Shown one piece after another: positions 1 to 10,800 of a stretch of DNA of 64,000 nucleotides. A program made the position numbers and the translations under genes. Every line of letters begins with the position of its first letter. Positions within the stretch are counted from its first letter, which is position 1. This DNA comes from Delphinus delphis. Its lineage: Eukaryota; Chordata; Mammalia; Artiodactyla; Delphinidae. The stretch covers positions 39,957,126-40,021,125 of the forward strand of contig NC_082696.1 in NCBI RefSeq assembly GCF_949987515.2. The letters are read 5' to 3'. The notes under the pieces are model-generated. The model ran no database searches. It worked only from the letters and a program-made list of their open reading frames with translations, and was not told where the DNA came from.

Positions 1-1014
1 GGTTTGCAAGGTAATGTTTTGACAACTGGTCATTGATAAATAAAAGGACAGAAATAAGTTTGGAAAATGTGGACCAGCAAAGAGAGAAACAAGAAAGCAT
101 TGCAAACTAGCTAAATTGTCACTGACTTGATACAGAGAGCATTGAACTTTAATTAAACAAAAATCTTTAACACTTATTGTTTATTTTCAGCACACATGGC
201 TCATAGTTGAAATTATGATTTTTGTCTTTTCCTTGGTGGCAAAAATCATTTTATTTTCATGGGGAGAGCAAAAATTAGCAGAAGAGGTGAAAGTCCCTCA
301 GGTTCATTAGGCCCAATCTTTATATGAGGACTATATTTTTTGCTCCAGATTTCCAGAACAATCCTAAACAAAGAAAACCTGAGACCATCACTTGCTCATT
401 TATTGTTCAGAAAAACTGGGTCAGTGGTAATAAATAATCCTCATATATATATTTTTTGAGAATAATATTTTTATGAGAAGCATGCTCACTTTAAAACATA
501 TTCTCACAAACTGCTACTTAGACTGTTAGTTGCCATGTAACAGTAGCAGTCTGTGTGGTTTCCCCCCAATTCTGGAGCTCTTTTAATGAAAAAAGTTGTA
601 TTATAAATCAAGATCTTTTGATATCATCAATTACATTATGTGTATGTTCAGTTTCTTTCTATAAATGTTATCGAAGCTAGATGTTCACAGTATTTACATG
701 GGAATCTTTTTAGATGGAAACATAGTTATTTCCTTTTGTTTCATCTTGAATGCAGGCAGAAGAAAGTCCTCCTTCCCACCCATTCAGAGATGCTCAGATA
801 CCTAAATTTCAAGATAGATTCTCTTAACTTTTAGATTTGCTCCTTGTTAATATTACATATTCATTATTGTTATTGATAATTATTATATTATTATTGATAT
901 TTATGTTATCAATGTGTCAATATACTAATCAACTTACTGATATTTTATCAATAGCTATTGATAATTTTTGTTATAATTAATAACATAATAATAATCAAAA
1001 ACAATATTAATGGT
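1..1014. other. Unassigned A+T-rich DNA
   Basis: I recognise no gene or repeat family here. Positions 860-1010 are a degenerate tract of TAT, TTA and ATAAT words without a clean period. The short open frame at 640-834 has no recognisable motif and is probably chance. Confidence 0.5.
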
Positions 1015-1245
1015 AATGAATACCAGTAAATGAATGCTTGCAATATGCCAAGCACCATACTGGTTATATATGATGTTTAATTAACCCTCAAAATGACCCT
1101 TATGAAATAAATATCATTTCCCTTTTTGAATTTGGAAACTGAGAATTAGAAAGGTTAGTTAACTTGCTTGTCACTTAGCTTATAAGATGCTATACAGAAT
1201 TTAAATGTAGTTTTGTTTGATTCTTAACCACTGTGCTATGTTGTC
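1015..1245 (-). repeat. MIR SINE, antisense
   Basis: The segment follows the MIR core in reverse: a 'caatatgccaagcacc' block, then 'tttggaaactgagaattag', then 'cttaaccactgtgctatgt' matching the tRNA-like head. Divergence is high, as expected for an ancient mammalian SINE. Confidence 0.8.
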
Positions 1246-1279
1246 GTTTTTCTTCCCTTTTAAATTTTTATGTACTTTT

Positions 1280-1642
1280 TTTTTTTTTAATTAAAAAAAT
1301 ACATTTATTTATTTATTTATGGCTGTGTTGGGCCATCGTTGCTCTGCGTGGGCTCTCTCTAGTTACTGCGAGCTGGGGCTACTCTTCGTTGCAGTGCGCG
1401 GGCTTCTCATTGTTGTGGCTTCTCTTGTTGCAGAGCACGGGCTCTAGGCATGCAGGCTTCAGTGGTTGTGGCATGCGGGTTCAGTAGTTGTGGCTCACAG
1501 GCTTTAAAGCACAGGCTCAGTAGTTGTGGTGCACGGGCTTAGTTGCTCCGTGGCACGTGGGAATCTCCCGGGGCCAGGGCTCGAACCTGTGTCCCTTGCA
1601 TTGGCAGGCGGATTGTTAACCACTACGCCACCAGGGAATCCC
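1280..1642 (-). mobile_element. tRNA-derived cetartiodactyl SINE, long form
   Basis: Read on the minus strand this is the long (about 330 bp) CHR-type SINE. The tRNA-like head with A and B boxes lies near 1560-1640, the 'gtagttgtggc' middle repeats follow, and the A/T-rich tail is at 1280-1320. The 9-bp duplication 'tgtactttt' lies at 1271-1279 and 1643-1651 and fixes both ends. Many point differences from the short copies indicate an older insertion. Confidence 0.9.
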
Positions 1643-1651
1643 TGTACTTTT

Positions 1652-2606
1652 ATTTTTTATCTTGTATTCATCTTTCATAACTTAAGAGGGATGAATATAT
1701 TTGATCATTTCCAGTAAATTTTGTTAATAGTAGAAAGATATTGAATCTGGGTTTAAGAGATAATCAAAATAGGCAATAGAGATTCTGGCAAAAGTAGAAA
1801 TCACACAGAAAGATAAAATTTCACAGGAAAAGAAAGCTAGAGATATGTGTCAGAAAGTTTTCGAGTGTTTTTAAAAGCACAATTTTATAAAATACTATTT
1901 AAAGCACTTTTTATTCATTCTTTTCACACGAATTTTATTCACTTATTTTGTACTCATAATATGGAAAACATTCTGATGGGCATTTAAGGTGAAACAGAAA
2001 TGCATAGGATATGATTCCTGTCCTCAAGTAACACATTTCTGTGGGAAGGGTGAAATAAGACAAGACAAAAGTCAATGCAATCAAGCACTCTTGGACAGCT
2101 GTAAGTGTCTTAGCATATCAGAAGCAGAAGGGTTGGGTCATCATAAAAACAACAGGTTACCACATTTACTCATATATTTCCCCCACTTCTTCCACTGAAG
2201 TGATGATTGAGGAAATAATTTGCAGGAATAAAATATTTTCACTTACCACCTGCAGACAGTGTGCAACATAGGGATGATGTGACTATATGGTATAGATAAA
2301 CATACAAATAGAAAGTATTGAATGAAATAAACATGTATACTACATATTAAATATAATTAACTTCAGGTACCCTAGGCTTTATATTTTGGTATATATCTAT
2401 AGGAAACATATTTTCCCATCAAAAAAGGCAGAATAAACATTTTCCTTCACCAGTCAATTTTGTGACTGAATATAGAATTGTCAAAGCCAGAAGGAAATAG
2501 TGGTAAGATTATTATGAGGAAAGATATTGACTGGAAAGATATTCTCTGTATGAGGCCAAATAAAACTCAAAGGTAAAGTATGGTGATTACACAGGAAATT
2601 AACATT
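1652..2606. other. Unassigned DNA
   Basis: No gene or repeat family recognised. The 69-codon frame at 1989-2198 shows no known motif. Confidence 0.45.
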
Positions 2607-2611
2607 TGTTT

Positions 2612-2825
2612 CTTTTTTTTTTTTTTTTTTTTTGTGGTATGCGGGCCTCTCACTGTTGTGGCCTCTCCCGTTGTGGAGCGCAGGCTCCGGACGCATAGGC
2701 TCAGCAGCCATGGCTCACGGGCCCCGCCGCTCCGCGGCATGTGGGATCTTCCCGGACCGGGGCATGAACCCGAGTCCCCTGCATTGGCAGGCGGACTCTC
2801 AACCACTGCGCCACCACGGAAGCCC
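2612..2825 (-). mobile_element. Cetacean-type SINE, short form
   Basis: A minus-strand copy of the roughly 210-bp young SINE: poly-A appears as T20+ at 2613-2633 and the tRNA-like head 'ccactgcgccaccacggaag' at 2803-2822. A short duplication 'tgttt' flanks it (2607-2611, 2826-2830). The head differs from the other young copies at 'ccacggaagcc'. Open frames crossing this copy are SINE artefacts. Confidence 0.92.
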
Positions 2826-2830
2826 TGTTT

Positions 2831-3342
2831 GCTCATTTTTTTTTACCCATGAGATTGTTGCCCAGCACTATGCCACTCTTTAATTTTTTTTTTTGCCAAT
2901 AAAATGTAGTCTATTTCCTTGCCGGACACTTGTAATCACTACTCGATTCTCTTATATTCTCTTCAAAAATAACCACCATCTTCCTCAAGTCCAAGGCCAG
3001 AGATCAAATGAGTTGAAATGGAAAAGAATTACCATGTTTTAAATAGTTACATACTTCAACTCAGTCTTGGTAAAAGGATTTTTGAAAGAGAAAAAAAATA
3101 TTGTTTGGAGTGCTCAGATATGAGTCATACTTCACAGCTGATGGTAATTTCCATAATCTCACAAGCAGAAACCAAAGTGTCTTAAGTATTCTTAAACATC
3201 CTCTCCCTGCATTGTACCTTTCAGGATGTAACCCTCCTTGAATATTAAATTCTCCTGTAGCAATGATGATGTTTATCTAAAAGAAGCTCTGGTAAATAAA
3301 TGTAGACTGCATTTAATAATTGCTAGTTTTTTAGAGAAACAG

Positions 3343-3344
<2 letters not shown>
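2831..3344. other. Unassigned DNA
   Basis: No gene or clear repeat. A short T-run lies at 2883-2894. Confidence 0.4.
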
Positions 3345-3382
<38 letters not shown>

Positions 3383-3385
3383 TGT
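3345..3385. repeat. (GT)n microsatellite
   Basis: About 20 GT units with one 'ta' interruption near the 3' end. Confidence 0.95.
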
Positions 3386-3527
3386 AAAAATAACATAATT
3401 TTTCTTTAAGTCTATGTCAATACTTAAGAACAGTATCTCTGTTTAAAACCACATATTGTATTTTGATTACAATGTAAAAGAAGAATATTTGCAAATGACC
3501 TTTCCATGTAATAACTGGCTATAAATT

Positions 3528-3735
3528 AGCATGGACTCTAGATATAAAACTTAGGTATGAATCCTAACTCTATCATTTACTAGCTTTGTGACCCAGGACA
3601 AACTATTCAACCTGTCTGTATCACAGTATTTTCATTTGTAAAATGGAGAAAGCAATAGTACCTACCTGTAGAGTAATTGTTAAGTGTAAGTTTAACATGT
3701 AAAGCTAGTGCCTAACTAATAGCAGTTATTACATA
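3528..3735 (+). repeat. MIR SINE, sense
   Basis: Shows the MIR order: 'ctttgtgacccaggacaaac', 'catttgtaaaatggagaaag', 'agtacctacctgtag', then 'gtgcctaactaatagcag'. Divergent and without visible target duplications. Confidence 0.85.
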
Positions 3736-4594
3736 AATTCTACCTATTATTAATATTCATATTGCCATGAATATTATTAACTGATTTTCCAGAAAAGCTA
3801 AACATCCTAATCTTTTAACTTGGTCATAGGTTCCAGTCTGAAAGAGAGTGACAGTTTTCTACTTTTGCTGTTTTGTCTGTTAAATATTTAATACATAGAG
3901 ATAATATTTTACTGATACAAGAAGGATTTGATCTGAAGCCTGGCAAGCCATGCAAATGCTTTGAAAAACCAGATTACAATGTCATGATAGATGATATACA
4001 TGGTATTCTTTCAAAGAGAAGACTTTTACTCCCAATTTGATAAGGTGAAACATATTGATAAAGCATAGTACACTGGTATATTTTATTGTATTACCTACAG
4101 GTAGATCTTCATTTTTCAAATATATAAAGCAAAATAGAATACATCCAAGAAGTCTAGATAATTAAAATGAATTTGAAAGTATGCAGCAAATAGAAATAAC
4201 CTTATTCTTACAAGCTAATTATAGTCAGAACTTTGTTTAAGTAGAAGAAGGAAGTGAATCATGTGAATTAACAGATCACTGCTTCTGTTTACTAGATTCC
4301 TCACTCCCCCTCCATATTCATTTCCAGAAAGTATTTATTTCACAGGCAAGAATAGAGATAATACTTGGTCCTGAGACTTGCCTCCTTATACTATACTAGG
4401 ATTGTCTTAATTAAGATTAGAAGGTTTCTAGGAAGTATTAGCAGTTTAGGGGGATTTCATTTCATTTTGCTAGAACCCCCAACAGGGAATCTTTTCTAGA
4501 AGTCAGAAAGACAAGTGATAGTAGAGGAAATATATTTTTTGAAAGCACAGATTCCTTATTTCCACTTTGAGTTAATTTACTTGAAAATATTCAA
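3736..4594. other. Unassigned DNA
   Basis: No gene or repeat family identified by reading both strands. Confidence 0.4.
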
Positions 4595-4935
4595 AAATTA
4601 TTTTGTGAGGGCCTGCTCTATGTCGGGCAATATTCTGGAGCCTAATACAGCAGTGAATGAGACAATATCCATGTTCCCATAGAGATTAAATTCTAGTAGG
4701 GATGTGTGCGGGTGGGGGGGGGGGGCTGGGGGTAGGGGGCTGGATAAATACACAATATACATAAACTCAGAGAAGATAAAACAGGATAATGGGAGGGCTG
4801 ATTACTAGAACTGAATTCTAATTTTGGTTGTTAGAGAAGACTTCCCTGAATAGACGACACTTGAGCCAATAACAAAAATAAACCTTAGGGAGATTGGAGG
4901 AAGAGAATTTCCTGTGAAAAGAACTGAGAGTGCAA
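4595..4935 (-). repeat. L2-like ancient LINE 3' fragment, antisense
   Basis: The order 'gggcaatattctggagccta', 'cagcagtgaatgagac', 'ttaaattctagtaggg' and, later, 'agaagacttccctgaatag' and 'gacacttgagcc' matches the antisense of an L2-type 3' end. The same order appears at 41486-42460 and 43881-44335. Naming is by recognition only. Confidence 0.6.
4709..4743 (+). other. G-rich tract with G-quadruplex potential
   Basis: Four or more runs of at least three G are separated by one- or two-base loops (T, CT, TA). The tract sits within the L2-like fragment, where this G-richness is not expected, so it is probably a local expansion. Confidence 0.7.
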
Positions 4936-5274
4936 CTATCCTGAAGTGATAACTGTGGAGTTTTGGAGAAACCAAAGGAAGGTCAGTGTAAGAAGCAAGA
5001 TAATATGAGACATGGTCAAAGAAGGAGAAAAGAGGCTTTAGAAGTCACGGTTAGGAGTGTTTTGGATATGGTGTACTCAGTCTATGTCATGGCTCTCTTT
5101 CTCAGTCTAGGGAAAAATCGCTTTATTACCACCTTCACCTGGGCCTTCAGGATTGTACCTTTTCTTGCTTGTCCTTCCTAGGAATATTGTGGGAGGATCT
5201 TTTTTTTTGTATATGTATTTTATTTGTCTCATTTTAAATTCATTCTTAGTATTATAAAATATTTTATTATTAAA

Positions 5275-5275
5275 T

Positions 5276-5318
<43 letters not shown>
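5275..5318. repeat. (TA)n microsatellite
   Basis: Nearly pure TA for about 44 bp. Confidence 0.95.
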
Positions 5319-5320
<2 letters not shown>

Positions 5321-5507
5321 TGTCCCCAATGTTTTCTGTTGCAAACGTTACTGCTATGAACATCCTTGTGAATATCTCTTAGTGAACATTGGCAAGGAGG
5401 TGTGTCAGGGAGTATACTTAGGAGTAGAATTGCTGGTTTGTAGGCAATGCCTTATCAACTCTTCTTGATCGTGCCTGATTGCTTTCAGTTGGATGTGAGG
5501 ATTGTAG
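5319..5507 (-). repeat. Old L1 3' fragment, antisense
   Basis: Contains 'tatgaacatccttgtgaata' and then 'aggagtagaattgctgg', a pattern typical of the antisense 3' part of old mammalian L1. A young SINE follows at once. Confidence 0.6.
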
Positions 5508-5516
5508 CAACAGATT

Positions 5517-5723
5517 TTTTTTTTTTTTTTGCGGTATGCGAGCCTCTCACTGTTGTGGCCTCTCCCGTTGCGGAGCACAGGCTCTGGACGTGCAGACTCA
5601 GCGGCCATGGCTTATAGGCCCAGCTGCTCCGCAGCATGTGGGATCTTCCCGGACCGGGGCACGAACCCATGTCCCCTGCATCGGCAGGCGGACTCTCAAC
5701 CATTGCGCCACCAGGGAAGCCCA
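5517..5723 (-). mobile_element. Cetacean-type SINE, short form
   Basis: Minus-strand young SINE with a T15 stretch (poly-A) at 5516-5530 and the head at 5700-5722. The duplication 'caacagatt' lies at 5508-5516 and 5724-5732. Several C-to-T type changes show moderate age. Confidence 0.93.
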
Positions 5724-5732
5724 CAACAGATT

Positions 5733-6886
5733 ATTTTTGAAATCTTTCAGACCATACTGCATAGAAGACTGTCTACAATGTTAAGATTGGGATAACTTGG
5801 GGCTGCCTCCTCAGTAGTCATCATTTCTGGTTCTGTACCTATAGAAAGAGCTTTAATACCTGCACAGAGAATCCTGTCCAGTTGCTGGCAAAACTTCTGA
5901 AAGTATTCTTCTGATGTCTTGCATTCTCTCTGTCCTGCTCAGTTGTTTTTTCCTTATTTTTCTATTTTAGTTAGTTTACCCTACTGATAAGATGTAACTT
6001 CATGGGGGCTATGACAGAGACTTCTATGATACACTCAGCATGACCTTCTTTCACTTGCCAGTGTATTGTCTTTAAACTAAATGTATTTGCCTAAACGTGG
6101 TTCCCTCATGATGTTTTTTTTCTCATGAACATTCCTTGTCCTCAAAAGAATAAATCCTTCTCATACCTATTTCTTTACTCTTTCAGCTAGGTTTCTGTAT
6201 CACAGGTTAAGCTTAAGCTAACTTCCCTGCTATACTATCACCCTTAAGGCTCAGGTGAGAAGTGAACTGTCTGTACAAGAATCAGTTTCTTGCTATGAAA
6301 AACTCAGTCAGCTTCATGATGTTGACTGAAATTGGACTTTAACGGGTTTCATCAAAAAATAACTTTGCAACTTCCCCTCCATTCCACTGGATATTTCATA
6401 TATTGAAGTTTATCTTATACAAGCTAGTTTTTTAGGTCAATCGCTTACTGGCTCACAGTGAATCAGACTCAGATTTGGTATTAAAAAACCACTATAATAC
6501 ATGATGTTCAGTAATCTAAGCTGTTGTACTTTAGGATAAGAGGAAAACTATATGCTTTAGAGAAGTGTTGTGGAATTCTTTGTTCTTTGCAAAGCACAGA
6601 AAAGAGAAGAAAGGGTTATATAAATAAATACTATGTGATCCAAGGCAAGAGTACAAGAATTAAAAAACATTTCTTCCAACTCATCTTGAAACAAAACAAA
6701 AACATTTTCATATGAAGATGTTATTTTAAAACAGAGAAAACAAAAACTTCAACATCAATTGCACCATCAAAGTCTCAAAGATCAAGTTCTCAAAGATACA
6801 AATACATAGATATAAAAACCTGATATTTTAATCTTCACGGAAAATTAATGAAGTCTCCTTTCATTGAATTATTATTTCCACAAAGG
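5733..6886. other. Unassigned DNA
   Basis: No gene or repeat family recognised. Short open frames here, such as 6524-6715, show no motif. Confidence 0.45.
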
Positions 6887-7141
6887 AGATTTTAAATGTT
6901 TCTTCCAGTTTTATTGAGATATAATTGACATACAACACTGTAAGTTTAAGTTGTACAGCATAATGAGTTACCTACATCATGAAATTATATCACAATAAGT
7001 TTAGTGAACATCCATCATCTCTATAGATACAAAATAAAAGAAAAAAAAAATTTCTTCCTTGTGATGAGAACTCTTAGGATTTACTGTATTAATCTTTTGT
7101 ATACAACATACAGCAGAGTTAATTATATTAATCATGTTGTA

Positions 7142-7213
7142 TTGGGTTGGCCAAAAATTTCATTTGGGTTCTTCTGTAACATGTTGCGCGAACGAACTTT
7201 TTGGCCAACCCAA
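7142..7213. mobile_element. Mariner-type MITE
   Basis: A 72-bp element with terminal inverted repeats beginning 'ttgggttggccaaaaa', flanked by TA on both sides (7140-7141 and 7214-7215), as in Tc1/mariner insertion. It has no coding capacity and depends on a transposase encoded elsewhere. A second copy is at 50944-51024. The L1 piece at 20036-20225 shows the same host sequence without the insertion. Confidence 0.92.
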
Positions 7214-7861
7214 TATATTACATGCCTAGTACTTATTGATATTTATCTTATAACTTGAAGTTTGTACCTTTCGATCAACTTCATTCAATTCACCTCCCCC
7301 AGCTCCCTAATTCTGATAACCACAAATCTGATCTCCTTTTCTGTGAGTTTGTTTTTATTGTTGTTCTTGAAGTATAATTGACCTACAAATTATGTTATTT
7401 CCTGGTGCTCAACATAGTGATTTGACATTTCTATATATTACAAAATTATCACCACAATAAGCCTAGTTACTATCTGTCACCATACAAAGCCATTAGAGTA
7501 TATTGAGTACATTCCATGTTCTGTAAACTTCATCCTGTGCTCATTTAATTTGTAGCTGGAAGTTCATAACTCTTAATCTCCCTCACCTATTTTATTCATC
7601 CCCTCAACCTCCTCCCCTCTGGCAGCCACCTATTTGTTCTAGTATCTATGAGTCAGATTCTGGTTTGTTATATTTTTTCATTTGTTTTGTTTCTTAAATT
7701 TCTTATAGAAATAAAATCATATAGTATTTGTTTTTATCTGTCTGACATACTTCACTTAGCATAATGCCCTCTAGGTCTATTCATTTTCTCACAGGTAGTA
7801 AAATTTCATTGTTTTTTATGGCTAAGTAATATTATATATACCATATTTTCTTTACCCATTC

Positions 7862-7906
7862 ATCTATCAATATCTATCTATAGATAGATCTATCTATAGT
7901 CTATCA
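7862..7906. repeat. TATC/GATA-rich short repeat
   Basis: Interleaved ATCT and AGAT units, including the 18-bp perfect palindrome 'atctatctatagatagat', expanded inside the L1. Confidence 0.8.
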
Positions 7907-8210
7907 ACAATTAGGTTGTTTCCATATCTTGGCTATTGTGAATAATCCTGCAATGAACATGGGGTACATATTTTTTTTCCAATTAGTGTTTTTGTTTTCT
8001 TTGGGCAAATACCCAGAAGTGGAATTGCTGGATCCTATGGTAGTTCTACTTTTAATTTTTGGAGGAACCGCCATACTATTTTCCACAATGGCTACACCAA
8101 TTTACATTAGCCCAAGTGTGCACAAGGGTCCCCATTTCTTCACCAACATTTGTTGTTTATTATCATTTTGGTAACAGCCATTCTGACATGTGTGAGGTGA
8201 TATCTCATTG

Positions 8211-8596
8211 TGTTTTTTTTTTTTTAAAACCATGATTGGATTTTTAAAACAAATACATTTATATATTTATTTATGGCTGCATTGGGTCTTCATTGCTGCA
8301 CACGGGCTCTCTCTAGTTGTGGCGAGTGGGGGATACTCTTCGTTGCAGTGTGTGGACTTCTCATTGCAGTGGCTTCTCTCATTGTGGAGAGTGGGCTCTC
8401 GGCAATGCAGGCTTCAGTAGTTGTGGCACGTGGGCTCAGTAGTTGTGGCTCGTGGGCTCTAGAGCACAGGCTCAGTAGTTGTGGCTCATGGGATTAGTTG
8501 CTCCACGGCATGTGGGATCTTCCTGGACCAGAGCTTGAACCCATGTCCCCTTCATTGGCAGGAGGATTCATAACCACTACGCCACCAGAGGAGTCC
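8211..8596 (-). mobile_element. tRNA-derived SINE, long form, inside L1
   Basis: Minus-strand long-form SINE with head 'ccactacgccaccagagg' near 8574-8591 and T-rich tail at 8211-8225. The host L1 is interrupted at 'atctcattg' and resumes at 'tctcatggttttgatttt'. The imperfect duplication 'tctcattg'/'tctcatgg' lies at 8203-8210 and 8597-8604. Confidence 0.88.
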
Positions 8597-9896
8597 TCTC
8601 ATGGTTTTGATTTTCATTTCCCTGATGATTAGTGATGTTGACCATCTTTTCATGTGCCTTTTCATCTATATGTCTTCTCTGGAAAAAGGTCTCTTCAGGT
8701 CCTCTGCCCCTTCTTTATTTGGGTTGTTTGTTTATTTGATGTTGAGTTGTATGATTTCCTTGTATATTTTGGATATTAACCCCTTATCGGATACATCATT
8801 TATAAATATCTTCTCCCATTCAGTAGGTGACTTTTTCATTTTTTTGGTAGCTTTCTTTGCTATGCAAAAGCTTTTTAGTTTGACTTTGTTTATTTTTACT
8901 TTTATTTCCCTTGCTTGGGGATACATATCCAAAAAATATTGCTAAGACTGATGTCAGAGAGTGTACTGCCTATGTTTTCTTGTAGAATTTTTATCGTTTG
9001 AGATCTTACATTTAAGTGTTTAATCCATTTTGAGTTTATTTTTGTATATGGTTTCAGAAAGTAGCCCAGTTTGATTCTTTTGCATATGGCTGTACAGTTT
9101 TCCCAACACCATTTATTAAAGAGGCTGTCTTTTCCCCATTGTATATTCTTGCCTCCTTTGTCATAGATTAATTGACCATAAGTGCTTGGGTTTATTTCTG
9201 GGCTCTCTATTCTGTTCCATTGACCATTGTGTCTGTTTTTGTTCAAATAGCATACTGTTTTGATTACTGTAGCTGTGTATAGCTTGATCAAGGAGTGTGA
9301 TACCTCTAGCTTTGTTCTTCTTTCTCAGGATACTTTGGGCTATTCAGGGTCTTTTGTGTTTCCATACAAATTTAAAATTATTTGTTCTGGATCTAGACCT
9401 AGGCTTTCTTCATATTACTGCTTCTGCCCTGGGTCTTGGAGTGAGTGAGATTTTGTGTGTGCCCTTTAAGAGTTTAGTCTTTATTTCCTACAGCCCTATG
9501 CATCTCCCAAAAGTAAGCCCTGCTTTTCCTTCAAAGCCAAATGTTCTGGGGGCTCATCTTCCCAATGCAGGATTCCAGAGCTGGGCACCCGGATGTGGGG
9601 CTTGGATCTCTTGCTCCTTGGGGAGAATCTCAGCAACTGTAATTATTCTCCTGTTTGTGGGTTACCCACCTGGGGCTATGTGTCTTGTCTATACTGCATA
9701 TCTGTCCCTCTTACTCATCTCATTGTGGTTCCTTCTTTATATCTTTAGTTGTGGAATATTTTTTTCTACAAGAATTCAGGTCATTCTTATCAATAGCTGC
9801 TCTGTAAGTGGTTGTAATTTTGGTGTGCCCATAAGAGGATGTAAACCCAGGGTCTTCCTACACCTCCATCATGGACACTCTCTCAAGATTTTGAAT

Positions 9897-10212
9897 ATTA
9901 TTTTTGAGATTTAGAAATATAACCAATACAAGGAAGTGATGCCCAAATACCTCAGCCTTGCTACCCTAGCAAGTTCCCCTAGAAGTCTTTTCTGTAATTT
10001 GATTGAGAAAATCTTGTATTTCACTGAGTTTCTGCAAATCTTTTCAAATTTTCTCATAAGAGAGGACTCACACACAGGCTGAGAAAATTCCCTGCCCCTT
10101 TTATTTTACCTTGTCTTTATTTCCATATGATTTTCTTAATTAATTGTTTAATTAAAATTAAAATATGCTGATTGTAATGAATGAAACAATCAAAAGATAC
10201 ATTAAAAAACAG
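9897..10212. other. Unassigned DNA between L1 and SINE cluster
   Basis: No gene or repeat recognised. Confidence 0.4.
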
Positions 10213-10225
10213 TTAAGAATTTTCT

Positions 10226-10787
10226 GGGCTTCCTTGGTGGCACAGTGGTTAAGAATCCGCCTGTCAGGCTTCCCTGGTGGCGCAGTGGTTGAGAGTCCGC
10301 CTGCAGATGCAGGGGACACGGGTTCGTGCCCCGGTCTGGGAGGATCCCACATGCCGCGAAGCGGCTGGACCCGTGAGCCATGGCCGCTGAGCCTGCGCGT
10401 CCGGAGCCTGTGCTCCGCAACAGGAGAGGCCACAACAGTGAGAGGCCCACATACTGCAAAAAAAAAAAAAAGAATCTGCCTGTCAATGCAGGGGACACGG
10501 GTTCGAGCCCTTGTCCAGGAAGATCCCACATGCCTCAGAGCAACTAAGCCCGGGCACCACAACTACTGAGCCTGCACTCTAGAGCCGGCGAGCCACAACT
10601 ACTGAGCCCATGTGCAGCAACTACTGAAGCCCACGCACCTAGAGCTCATGCCTCGCAACAAGAGAAACCACCGCAATGAGAAGGCCGCGCACAGCTACGA
10701 AGAGTAGCCCCCACTCGCCGCAACTAGAGAAAGCCTGCACACAGCAACAAAGACCCAGTGCAGCCAAAAATAAAATAAATAAAGTTA
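10226..10787 (+). mobile_element. tRNA-derived SINE, long form, interrupted
   Basis: The head starts at 'gggcttccttggtggcacag' (10226) and is interrupted after 40 bp by a younger SINE. It resumes at 10470 with 'gaatctgcctgtcaatgcag' and runs to an A-rich tail at 10766-10787. The outer duplication is 'ttaagaattttct' (10213-10225) and 'taaagaatcttct' (10788-10800), 11 of 13 matching. Confidence 0.9.
10267..10469 (+). mobile_element. Cetacean-type SINE, short form, nested
   Basis: A short-form SINE inserted in the head of the long-form SINE of the same orientation. The duplication 'aagaatccgcctgtca' (10251-10266) and 'aagaatctgcctgtca' (10470-10485) matches at 15 of 16 bases and is itself SINE sequence. 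It ends in a short A-run at 10457-10470. Confidence 0.95.
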
Positions 10788-10800
10788 TAAAGAATCTTCT

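Larger units (their letters stand above)
6898..9885 (-). mobile_element. Internally deleted L1, minus strand
   Basis: On the minus strand the order is 5'UTR-like sequence (9391-9885), then ORF2 from the end of the reverse transcriptase region to its C-terminus (about 7870-9390), then the 3'UTR (6898-7870). ORF1 and the first part of ORF2 are missing. ORF2 identity is plain in the minus-strand frame at 8902-9291, which contains '[20 protein letters not shown]' and '[18 protein letters not shown]'. The flanks 'agattttaaat' (6887-6897) and 'agattttgaat' (9886-9896) match at 10 of 11 bases, suggesting a single insertion. The 3'UTR has two related tandem modules (starting near 6900 and 7350). A MITE (7142-7213) and a SINE (8211-8596) were inserted later. 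All coding parts are broken. The 5'UTR assignment is by recognition and is the least certain part. Confidence 0.75.

Noticed and set aside
8601..8945. 114-codon hydrophobic frame resembling a membrane protein
   Set aside because: Antisense of L1 ORF2. T-rich antisense L1 gives runs of F, L, I and S that imitate membrane segments. The same holds for frames at 60391-61072.
9297..9914. 205-codon plus-strand frame, the second longest single frame outside the large L1
   Set aside because: It runs antisense through L1 ORF2 and 5'UTR-like sequence and past the target duplication, so it is not a gene.
10158..10569. Open frames of 100-134 codons on both strands over the SINE cluster
   Set aside because: They are translations of tRNA-derived SINE sequence. 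The same residue strings recur at every short-form SINE in the window.
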